Below are positions 1-10,600 of a stretch of 25,483 nt of DNA, in pieces (position 1 is the stretch's first letter; every line of letters begins with the position of its first letter). The DNA is taken from contig AVPN01000259.1 in the NCBI GenBank assembly GCA_000695325.1, positions 43,573 to 69,055 on the forward strand. The letters are read 5' to 3'. This DNA comes from Pleurobrachia bachei. Its lineage: Eukaryota > Ctenophora > Tentaculata > Cydippida > Pleurobrachiidae. A program made the translations under genes and the position numbers. A model generated the notes under the pieces. The model saw only the letters and a list, made by a program, of their open reading frames with translations, was not told the origin of the DNA and did not search any database.

Positions 1-430
1 ATATATCTTTGCCATCCATCCCTCTCTATCTTTGCCATCCCTCCATCTCCATCTTTTTCATTACTCCCCATCTATCTTTCCATCTCTCTATCGATTTCCC
101 CCATCTCTCCCTCTTTCCCTCTCTATCTTTTCCATCCCTAACTCTCTATCTTTTCCTATCTCTCCCTCTCTTTTCCCTCCCTCTCTTTTTCTTATGGTTT
201 CAAACCGCAACCACCCCATTCGCCCAATTATAACAGAGGGGGTATTGTGGTATTATAAAGACGCGTTGGTGAAAGCCAATCAACCAATGATTTAAGTACC
301 CTGCTTTACCATGGGGGGTGTAAGGTAAATATAGACGGCACCAATCACTCTCTCTATCTCTCTATCTATCTCTCTATCTTTATCTCTCTCTTTATTTCTC
401 TCTCTATATCTCTTTAAGCGTCTTTGATCA
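1..430. repeat. CT-rich low-complexity DNA
   Basis: Mostly TCTC, CCATC and TCTATC runs, with a purer (TCTA/TC)n tract at about 346-415. The two short open frames are simple translations of this tract (Leu, Ser, Pro, Phe only), so I call no gene here. Confidence 0.8.
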
Positions 431-565
431 TCACCCCTTCAACGAGGGGTTTGCGTGTGATATCTCCCTTTAGTGTGTATTATGTGTGCACTTTACACCA
501 TGCTACCAGGTTGTGCCTTCTACTTTTGATTTGATTCAGCTTGTCAGCAGCAGTTGGTAGTACTG

Positions 566-634
566 CAGTCGGACCCCGATCTATAAGTATACCGGGTTTT
601 TCCCCGAACATCCCAGTAAATCGGGGTCCGACTG
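566..634. repeat. inverted repeat, 15-bp perfect arms
   Basis: Arm CAGTCGGACCCCGAT at 566-580 is followed by its exact reverse complement ATCGGGGTCCGACTG at 620-634, separated by 39 bases. It could be a foldback-element relic or a cruciform. No target-site duplication or transposase is visible. Confidence 0.85.
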
Positions 635-843
635 AAGTCAGGACCTACCCATTACTTTCTGATTATGAATATGCGAGGCAGGCAGCGGTTATTCATATTT
701 TTAATTGCTTTTTAATTAATCCGTTTACATTATAATAATATTTGAAGTGATATATATTAAATTGGAGCTTAGAACTAATATTTATTGCTTGTCTAATTCT
801 AAGTTCTAACCGAATGTTAAAGTGAACGATTCGAAGCTCCGCT

Positions 844-895
844 GTCAGGCCAATGCTCTGGCCACAGTTCTCGCGGGTCAGGCCAATGCTCTGGC
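844..895. repeat. 19-bp direct repeat
   Basis: GTCAGGCCAATGCTCTGGC occurs at 844-862 and again at 877-895. Function unknown. Confidence 0.85.
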
Positions 896-1532
896 AGAAG
901 CTCCGTAATCTAACTTCTCTACCCTTCGATCCCATTTCCAGCAACTTGAACCAAATTTACAGACCCTTACTAACCGAACCCACTAATCGTAAAAATAATC
1001 AAAAATATCAATTAGTTGATTAATTTATATAATGAATGAGTACTGAATGCTCCCATTAGCCTCGTTAAATCCTCCATCTCCATCAGATCCTCAGCACTTT
1101 TATTCTTACCACCTGACGTAGTGATTTGCCTAGTTAGACTATGTAAAGAAGGGTTAGAACATAACAAGTAACGATAAAGTGATATAGTGTAGTGATGACT
1201 CAACATTTGAAAAATTTGTGATTTGGCCTCTCGGAGGGGGATGAACATGTCCAGACTTACCTGATTTATTACTCTTCAAACTCTTCCCCATGTCTTAATT
1301 CTTGGGGACTAGCTGCTCTAGTTCGATCCACGACACAAGAGTCGAGAGCAATAAATGGTTCGATTTATCCCCTCAGGGGAGAAGAGGATAGTTAAGTGAT
1401 TGATAAAAGCTATTAACATATTTGATTAACTATCAACATATTAATTAACATATTTATTAAGCTGTAAATATTCTGTTTTTGTTGAGTTAAAATCAACATA
1501 ATCTTTGTTTAGCTAGAAACTCGACAGCAAAA

Positions 1533-1583
1533 ATGGGATCTTCCGATGAATACGAAGAAGAAATTGTAGAGGAAATCATTGAG
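1533..1583 (+). CDS. exon 1 of the large gene (start codon)
   Basis: The ATG follows GCAAAA. Seventeen codons encode M-G-S-S-D-E-Y and then an acidic Glu/Ile/Val stretch, ending in phase 0 at GAG|GTAAGAG. The next acceptor in the same phase, at 6130, continues the acidic module into E-V-I and six Thr. The segment is very short, but the donor is good and the composition continues smoothly into exon 2. A similar acidic/Thr module recurs at 17172-17326. Confidence 0.7.
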
Positions 1584-1620
1584 GTAAGAGAAGATGAAGA
1601 AGAGAGTGAAAGAGGGAGAG

Positions 1621-1672
<52 letters not shown>

Positions 1673-4600
1673 AGAGGAAGAAGAGAGAGTTCGGAGAGTG
1701 TGGGTGGAACAAATAAAGATGTTCAAGAGAGAGAAAATGATAATACTACACAATGAACTTGTTAAAGTACACCAACATGGAACACCCACCCTCCTTCCTA
1801 CCACAACACCAGAAAAGCGCTACTTTTGCCTTGCTCCTCCCTCCTGTAAAGGAGGGTCAGAACATTACACCAGAAAAGCACCATGACACACGTGGTTTTC
1901 TTCTACAAATTGCATTGGACCCTCGGTGGTGCCTAAAACTGTGAAATGACCTTAAATTAGAAGCCACCGACTCCAAAACTGAATTCCCCCAAAATTATAA
2001 CAAGCCACCGACTCCAAAACTAAATCCCCAAAACGATATTCCCCAAAAATTGCGAGCCAACGACTCCAAAACTGAATTCCCCCAAAATTACAAAAAACCT
2101 ACCCCAAAAATAAATTTATATCGGATCACTACGATGGCAGTAGAATCGCTGCAATTCCGGGGGTTTATATAGAATCTTTGGGAGAGAAGCAGTTTAACTG
2201 CTGCAGTTTATGGCGATAAGTTAACATTTTGATGTTGAAATTTTTTGCCTACCATGGAATTGGAATCATAACGCAAAAACAAAAGCAGAAATGATCGAAA
2301 CTGAAACTGAAAAATTAATATGTTAAATTTCATAATAATTTCATACCCAATCGGGAAACTAAAATGGAAAATTAAAATGAGAATTACTAAAATAGTAAAT
2401 TAGGAATTTTACCAAAATTAAGCTGCCCTCTGTGAGGCTCGAACTCACGACCTTCAGATTATGAGACTGACGCTCTAACCAACTGAGCCAAGAAGGCGCT
2501 GTTGTGGAACACGGAAACACACTTCTAGTTCTGTACTTGTAGTTTGATTCAAACTACAGAACTAGGAGTGTCTTTGAACTTCAGGAGCCCTTTCTTTTGG
2601 CTTCTGAGTTAAAGAAAGTCTCGAGTGAATCTGGTTTGATGTTTATAAATTGGTCTTACATCAAAGCCTCAAAATTACATACCCAACTCGGGGAAATTAA
2701 AATGGGAAATTAGGAATTTTACCAAAATTACTGCCCTCTGTGAGGCTCGAACTCACGACCTTCAGATTATGAGACTGACGCTCTAACCAACTGAGCCAAG
2801 AAGGCGCTGACAAATCCGCAATTGCGGCGATTTTATACTTGCTCGACTGAGATTGAATTATCTGGCCTACTGTCTCTGCTGAACCTTTAGTCTGAGTACT
2901 TCCTCTTCGGGTTCCATTGTATTCTAACAGTCACAAGGAGCCGACTCCGTTTTGAGGTAGATCGGGTACCACTACCAGACAGGAATATCCCGAATTATTC
3001 GGGCCGAATAGCTGTTATCCAGCCATAGGTTCAGATAATATCGACAAGGGAGTACATCTTTTTCAATTTTTTTAAGTGATAATTACGAGTAAAATTAAGT
3101 GACTACGAGAAAAAAAAAATTGTTCATAAATTTTCGAGGCTCGTCAAAAGTTTCACCAAAAGGCTCCACCGAGATTCGAACTCGGGATCTCCTGTTTACT
3201 AGACAGGCGCTTTAACCAACTAAGCCATGGAGCCGCTGACTTGTCGACAATTCTGGTCAATATATATCGTAGTGCGTGAAAGTGACACTACATTCCGTGT
3301 GGGATGTGTTTGTGTTTCGAACAAAGATGCTGTATGTGTTTCTATTCTGCATGCTGAACTCTTATAGACAACGTCAATAAAGAGAGTGATAGGGAGAAGG
3401 AGAGAGCGAGAGAGGGAGAAGGAGAGTGAGACTTTGTACACTAATTTGAGTGAAACCGTCCCAATACACAAAACCGTTTTACCGGTTATCAACACCCGAT
3501 ATTACTCAACCCCCCCCGGCCCCTCACTTACCTAACACATTCTCCTCCCCCAGGAAACCTACACCCCCTCCCTAACACCCCTCTCCTCGCCCCCAGGAAC
3601 CATCCCTCTCCCTAACACCCCTCTCCTCGCCCCCAGGAACCATCCCTCTCCCTAACACCCCTCTCCTCGCCCCCAGGAACCATCCCTCTCCCTAACACCC
3701 CTCTCCTCGCCCCCAGGAACCATCCCTCTCCCTAACACCCCTCTCCTCGCCCCCAGGAACCATCCCTCTCCCTAACACCCCTCTCCTCGCCCCCAGGAAC
3801 CATCCCTCTCCCTAACACCCCTCTCCTCGCCCCCAGGAACCATCCCTCTCCCTAACACCCTCTCCTCAGCCCTGCAGGAAGTCATCACCACTAACACCCT
3901 CTCCTCACCCCTGTAGGAAGTTATCACAACCACCACAACAACTGGAGGAGGCAGATCCTGACCCCCCATCTCTCTCTAACACACTCCTAACCACCAGGAA
4001 CTAACCCCATGATTTCTCCCTAACACCCTCTCCCCTCACCAGGAAGTTATCACAACCACAACACTTTTGCCCTACTCGTCCCTCCTGTAAAGGAGGGTAA
4101 GAACATTACACCAGCACCATGACACGTGGTTTTCTTCTAAACTACAAATTGGATCCTCGGCGGTATCCGAAACTGTGAATGCCCTAAACTTACAAGACAC
4201 CGACTACAAAAAACTTGCATAGAAAGTTACAAGCCAACGACTTCAAAACTAAGTTTCTAAATTCTCCCAAAATTCTAAGCCACCGACGAGGTTCGAACTC
4301 GCGACCCCTGCTTTACGAGAGCAGTGCTCTGCCACTGAGCTACGGTGGCAGTAGGATCGCCGTGATTCCGGGGGTTTATATAGAATCACTACGGTGGCAG
4401 TAGGATCGCCACAATTCCGGGGGGCTATATAGAATCACCGTGAGAGAGAAGTAAGATGGTGCTAAACCAATATTTTGATGTTAAAATTGTTTGCCTACCA
4501 TGGAATCATAACACAAAAACAAAAGCTGAAATGATCGAAACTGAAACTGAAAAATTAATATGTTAAATTTCATAATAATTTCATACCCAATCGGGAAACT

Positions 4601-7600
4601 AAAATGGAAAATTAAAATGAGAATTACTAAAATAGTAAATTAGGAATTTTACCAAAATTAAGCTGCCCTCTGTGAGGCTCGAACTCACGACCTTCAGATT
4701 ATGAGACTGACGCTCTAACCAACTGAGCCAAGAAGGCGCTGTTGTGGAACACGGAAACACACTTCTAGTTCTGTACTTGTAGTTTGATTCAAACTACAGA
4801 ACTAGGAGTGTCTTTGAACTTCAGGAGCCCTTTCTTTTGGCTTCTGAGTTAAAGAAAGTCTCGAGTGAATCTGGTTTGATGTTTATAAATTGGTCTTACA
4901 TCAAAGCCTCAAAATTACATACCCAACTCGGGGAAATTAAAATGGGAAATTAGGAATTTTACCAAAATTACTGCCCTCTGTGAGGCTCGAACTCACGACC
5001 TTCAGATTATGAGACTGACGCTCTAACCAACTGAGCCAAGAAGGCGCTGACAAATCCGCAATTGCGGCGATTTTATACTTGCTCGACTGAGATTGAATTA
5101 TCTGGCCTACTGTCTCTGCTGAACCTTTAGTCTGAGTACTTCCTCTTCGGGTTCCATTGTATTCTAACAGTCACAAGGAGCCGACTCCGTTTTGAGGTAG
5201 ATCGGGTACCACTACCAGACAGGAATACCCCGAATTATTCGGGCCGAATAGCTGTTATCCAGGGTATCCAAGTCTATTATAGCTGTTCCCTCATGTAGAA
5301 AAAGTTAAAAAATAAGTGATAATTACGAGTAAAATTAAGTGACTACGAGAAAAAAAAAATTGTTCATAAATTTTCGAGGCTCGTCAAAAGTTTCACCAAA
5401 AGGCTCCACCGAGATTCGAACTCGGGATCTCCTGTTTACTAGACAGGCGCTTTAACCAACTAAGCCATGGAGCCGCTGACTTGTCGACAATTCTGGTCAA
5501 TATATTTCATAGTGCGTGAAAGTGACACTACATTCCGTGTGGGCTGTGTTTGTGTTTCGAACAAAGATGCTGTATGTGTTTCTATTTAATTAATTCTGCA
5601 TGCTGCACTCTTATAGACAACGTCAATAAAGAGAGAGATAGGGAAAAGGAGAGAGCGAGAGAGGGAGAAGGAGAGTGAGACTTTGTACACTAATTTGAGT
5701 GAAACCGTCCCAATACACAAAACCGTTTTACCGGTTATCAACACCCGATATTACTCAACCCCCCGGCCCCTCACTTACCTTACACATTCTCCTCCCCCAG
5801 GAAACCTACACCCCCTCCCTAACACCCCTCTCCTCGCCCCCAGGAACCATCCCTCTCTCTAACACCCCTCTCCTCGCCCCCAGGAACCATCCCTCTCCCT
5901 AACACCCCACTCCTCGCCCCCAGGAACCATCCCTCTCCCTAACACCCTCTCCTCACCCCTGCAGGAAGTCATCACCACTAACACCCTCTCCTCACCCCTG
6001 CAGGAAGTCATCACAACCACCACAACAACTGGAGGAGGCAGATCCTGACCCCCCATCTCTCTCTAACACACTCCTAACCACCAGGAACTAACCCCATGAT
6101 TTCTCCCTAACACCCTCTCCCCTCACCAGGAAGTTATCACAACCACCACAACAACTGGAGGAGGTAGATCCGAGTCCAGGACTGAACGCAGTGTGGAACG
6201 GGATACCCGCAGTGTGGAGTACGAGCAACGACACAGCCCCTCACCCATCGAACAGCCCCTGGAATCTACTGTGGAGTTGGTTATGGAGGGTGGGCAGCAG
6301 ACCATGTATATGGGTGGACCTACTGAGATCGTGTGTGAGCCAGTTGAATCTGAAGTTGTGATTACCAAGACACGCTCCCCCTCACCCGGTAAGTGACACC
6401 AAGAAGCAATCCCCACGTGCTGATGACTAAAAACCACACTATAAAGTGTCCATTGTAATGATCAGACTACCTTTACCACACAAGACTATACCTTCAAACG
6501 CAATTCAGTTTGCCAAACAGTTAGATACATCTAAATTTTGCAAATAAGTTCGAAGCAACATAAACTGAACTACAAACAAGTGTCCTTTACGAGTGTAACA
6601 GTAGCAGTAGCTAGAGTACCCTTACATGATTGGCACTAGAGAGGGTCTTATGGTGCAGCTGTATTATGTTAATGTAGGAGAAAAATTGACAAACACTCTC
6701 TTGAGAGGTGTGAGGTAGCTAGAGAGAGAAAGATATGGTAGCTACTAAGAAGATAAAAGGAATATAAAATGAGTATTGAGGAAACAATTTTCATCGAGAA
6801 AGCTATGACCACTTACCCTAGACAACTAGGTAAATACACACAAAAATCTCTTTCGAGACTTATTGGAATGTTGGGAAACATATTTGGGATTTTTGAGTTT
6901 GACATGTCATGTGTCAGCCTTTACATCCAGATAATATGGAGTCAACATAGACAGAGGGGATATCTTCTTCTCCTTCTAGATATATAATAGGTAGTATTGT
7001 TTAGAAGCAACCGATATAGCATGTCAAAAAACTAAAAAGGTATAGGTCTCTCCCAATCACTGGGTAAGCCTGCGGTGCTTATCCCCGATTCATAGCCCTA
7101 AGCCACCCCGTAAAGAGGCCAGGTATTTAACATACAGAAACTCATTTCCTACCCAACATGAAGTATTAGAGACATGTATGAAACATTATAATGGCCCCAT
7201 GCAGGGACATTATTATATGCCGTGTTTTAGACCTAGCCACTAATCTTTGGAGTCCCTACTGCATACTGCAAATCGGCCACGTATACCCCATACACTTTCT
7301 AATTCAACAGAAACAATTAGCACATTTATATATATACATTTTTCATTTTGACTTCACCATCTTTAGCCAAATTTTCCGATGTATGTTCCCATTGTGAATC
7401 CAATTTTGACCAACTCTTTATATATCTTCAGAAGCAACTGTTGTGATTACAACCACTGATAACGGAGCCCCTGAGAAGAAGAAGAGGAAGAAGAAGCGAT
7501 CTAGGAGGTGCAGCTCTCGAGGTAAGTTGTTGGATCCATGTCCCTCTTTCCCTGAACACTAAATTTTCAACCTTCTCCAACATCTCCTCTCCTTTATTTT

Positions 7601-10600
7601 GCTAACCCTCAATCTCTAAAAAGTTTCCACCGTATATAACTAACCCTCTAACTTTCTCTCTTCCACCCCTCCCAACCCTCTAACCCTCCTATTAGGAGTG
7701 CAAACCCCCCTAATAATCTATCTCTCTCCCTTTCCAGTAATGATGTGCGGCGGATACGACCCAGAAGTGGTCCCCGCCCGGTACATGTGTGGAGGTGGTA
7801 GCTACGACCCCGAGGTTGTTCCCTTCTACCGGATGTGCAGCCCCGGTGGTAGAATGATGAGGATGAAGAAGAAGAGGAGCAAGAAAGTCAGCAGTTCTTC
7901 CAGCAGTTCGTCGAGCAGCTCCAGTAGCAGGTGTGTGAAAATGATGCCAAGCTCAATTATACTCAGAGAAAAGTTGTCTTTAGCCCATTTTTGAACCAAG
8001 TAAATTCCTAGTCCTATCATAAGCGTATTCCCTCCTCTCAACACTAATCGAGCTTTCTTGCCCTCAGTTCTAGCTCTAATCCAACCACCCATATCCAGTT
8101 CTAATCAAACCTTCCTCCCCTCAGCTCCAGCTCTTCCAGTAGCTCATCTTCCGAGAGTGACTATTGTCATGGATACAGACAGTGTGGCATGAACATGACA
8201 ATGAGCTCCCCTCAACCCACCAACTTCCAGGTATACAGATCATTACCATATATGGGCATACATCTAGGGGGACTGACCATCTGACTATTCAAATTTAAAA
8301 AAATTAGAGTCCCAAAATTGAACCATAAGATACCATCGAGGATTTTAACGGGTTACCACGCTACGTTTACATATCACTTTGGAACAAATCGGGAACCTTG
8401 GTGGATCGATAACTCGTGCAAAGATAGAGAGAAAGAGATAGAGAGAGGGGGTAGGGAGATATACTATAGAGGGATAGAGAGAGGGGGGTAGAGAATATGA
8501 AAGGGATAGAAGTGCAATGGTGTAAACCTAACAATTCAAAATGATATTTTAATATCTTGAGATCTTGTTATGAATTGTTTAGCTACATATTTGTAGGCAA
8601 CTTTGCATAGTTATTACATCTTTTGGAGCACCATATCTCCGTTTTTGGAAGTTGAACATTGCCTTAATTGGAAGTGAACATGAGGCACAGAGATCCGATG
8701 CTTCAGGGAAATTACCCGACCAAAACATATGATCCAGTAAATAAGGAGTGGGTGAGCTTTGATGGCTCCAGCTCAGCAGTTAACTATGGTAACGACAGAC
8801 AGAATACAGGCAGTTACCATGGTAACAACAGACAGAATACAGGCAGTTACCATAGCAACAACAGACAGAATGGAAATGGAGGTGGAAGATTCGGTGGTAA
8901 CCGAGGTGTAAACACCGGAAATCAAAACAAATATGGTCGAGATGGTGGAAATTCTGGTGGTATTGATGGTGGTGTTAGATTGAATGACAATAATCTGAAC
9001 AGTGCTGGAAAAATGGATGCCTTCGGAAGTAGGGTTATCAGTATTGAGGGTTGTGATAGCCGGGGAAACAAACCAAATGGGTATTGGAGCCGTGGTAACC
9101 GAAATGGTAACCAGGGTAACACAAATGGTAACCAAGGTGGTTCAACAGGGCTTACCATTATCCCATCTAATGGCTACCCAACCCCCTCTGGTTCCTCCCT
9201 CTATTCAACAGCAGCTGTCCAACCCGCAACACAAGTACAAAATAGTGGAGGTGGATTACCAAACAATAGCATCTCATTCAGACCAGCCAGTCAGAAGTCT
9301 CAACCAAGATACCAACCAGCCAATCAGAGACAACCAAGATACCAACCAGCCAATCAGAGACAAGGGAGATACCAACCAGCCAATCAGAGACAATCAAGAT
9401 ACCAACCAGCCAATCAGAGACAAGGAAGATACCAACCAGCCAATCAGAGACAAGGAACATACCAACCAGCCAATCAGAGACAACCAAGATACCAACCAGC
9501 CAATCAGAGACAAGGGAGATACCAACCAGCCAATCAGAGACAATCAAGATACCAACCAGCCAATCAGAGACAAGGAAGATACCAACCAGCCAATCAGAGA
9601 CAAGGAACATACCAACCAGCCAATCAGAGACAACCAAGATATCAACCAGTCAATAAGAGACAACTAAGGGGAAGAAGAAGTAGAAGGCCTGCAGCAAGGG
9701 GTCCTATTCCAAACGGTAGTTCCCTAGTGCGATGTGACACACCATCATCTAGTAGCAGCAGCGATGATTCGAAACCTAGTAACCATGACAACCATGACGA
9801 CACTACAAAACCGGATAATGAAGATGCACCAAACGGTGATGATGCTCCAACCAATGACGGTGACACTTCCTCACCGGTACGGTCGAATAATTTCAACATT
9901 TGTCATGTTCATTCCGATAGTTCAAAAAGCTTTTAGAAAACATAAAACGAAAGCGGTAAGAAGGTCAAATATAGGAACTGGGAGAATAGAGGATTAAAAA
10001 TTTCTTAGCCACACAAAACTTGGTTACAGAAGTACTGCGATTATTCGATAAGACGCATAAATTAGGACTGGAAAACTCATAAAATTTTGGAATTTCAAAA
10101 CATCCGGATGAGCTGCTATGTGTCATAATTTCCTGAATTCCGTTCGGACAATCTGGCGGCTGTGAAATTGCTTAGACGATTTTGCAAAGAAATCGAGGTT
10201 GATAGAGAGAGATGCAGTTTCTTGGAAACTAATAAAATCTAAGTGGTATTTCTCCTTTCCAAGATGTTGCCATGGTAACTAACCCAGAATTGTTCAAGTT
10301 GATGCCATGGTAACTAACCTGAAATTCTCCAGGTTGTTGCACCTCAGATGGTTCAGGGAATTCAGGGACTCAACCTTGCCAGCCCCGCTCCTGCTCCCGC
10401 TCCTGCACCTATTCGTAGGATCATCAGAAAGGTAAACTCATCACTGATGACATCAGATGAACTGAGCTATTCATTTCTATCGCTGTCTAACAGAATGCCA
10501 ACCAAAGCCGATCATATCTCCATTATAACCTCCCCTCTCTCGCCCAGATTCCCCTGATTTCTAACACCCCTCTCTCAACCCTAACCTCCCCCCTCTCAGA

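Larger units (their letters stand above)
431..1532. other. non-coding region upstream of the large gene
   Basis: AT-rich, with no open frame that has coding character or a recognisable product. It must hold the 5' UTR and promoter of the gene whose first ATG is at 1533, but I cannot point to a convincing TATA box or start site. The only visible structure is the hairpin at 566-634 and the short direct repeat at 844-895. Confidence 0.5.
1821..6150. repeat. tandem duplication of about 2.24 kb carrying tRNA genes
   Basis: Copy A is about 1821-4060 and copy B about 4061-6150. Between 2424 and 3234 the features recur at an offset of exactly 2240 with only scattered substitutions; the 5' 400 bases are more diverged. 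Copy B has a tRNA-Thr(CGT) that copy A lacks, and fewer 40-bp minisatellite units. The junction near 4060 runs from the first bases of exon 2 straight into ACTTTTGCC, which also marks the left edge of copy A. Only copy B is followed by the complete exon 2. One 50-base block (3023-3072 against 5263-5312) breaks the alignment completely; see findings. Confidence 0.9.
8231..10332 (+). other. intron 5 (about 2.1 kb) containing a long open frame
   Basis: Between exons 5 and 6. It holds a GA-rich tract (about 8420-8500), the 419-codon frame from 8680, an AATAAA signal at 10231 and a perfect X-box-like palindrome at 10266-10279. Confidence 0.7.

Noticed and set aside
1493-1804. Minus-strand Ser/Leu-rich frames
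   Set aside because: Translations of the GA microsatellite.
2129-2180. Complete tRNA-Thr(CGT) in copy A
   Set aside because: Only the upstream flank and a few terminal bases match; no anticodon arm or T-loop.
3023-3072. Ordinary inversion of a short segment
   Set aside because: The reverse complement of the copy A block does not match copy B; only the unreversed complement does.
2424-5474. tRNA-derived SINEs
   Set aside because: All seven have intact cloverleaves, matching acceptor stems and T-run terminators, with no tail or target-site duplication. The copies are explained by one tandem duplication.
7040-7120. Possible structured RNA or transposon fragment
   Set aside because: No hammerhead core, box motif or terminal repeat could be found.
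7826-8092. Minus-strand frame opposite exon 4
   Set aside because: Leu-rich antisense of the poly-Ser codons; plus-strand splicing explains the region.
8773-9637. Minus-strand and alternative-frame ORFs over the 30-bp repeat
   Set aside because: Shadows of the repeat; they lose coding character outside it.
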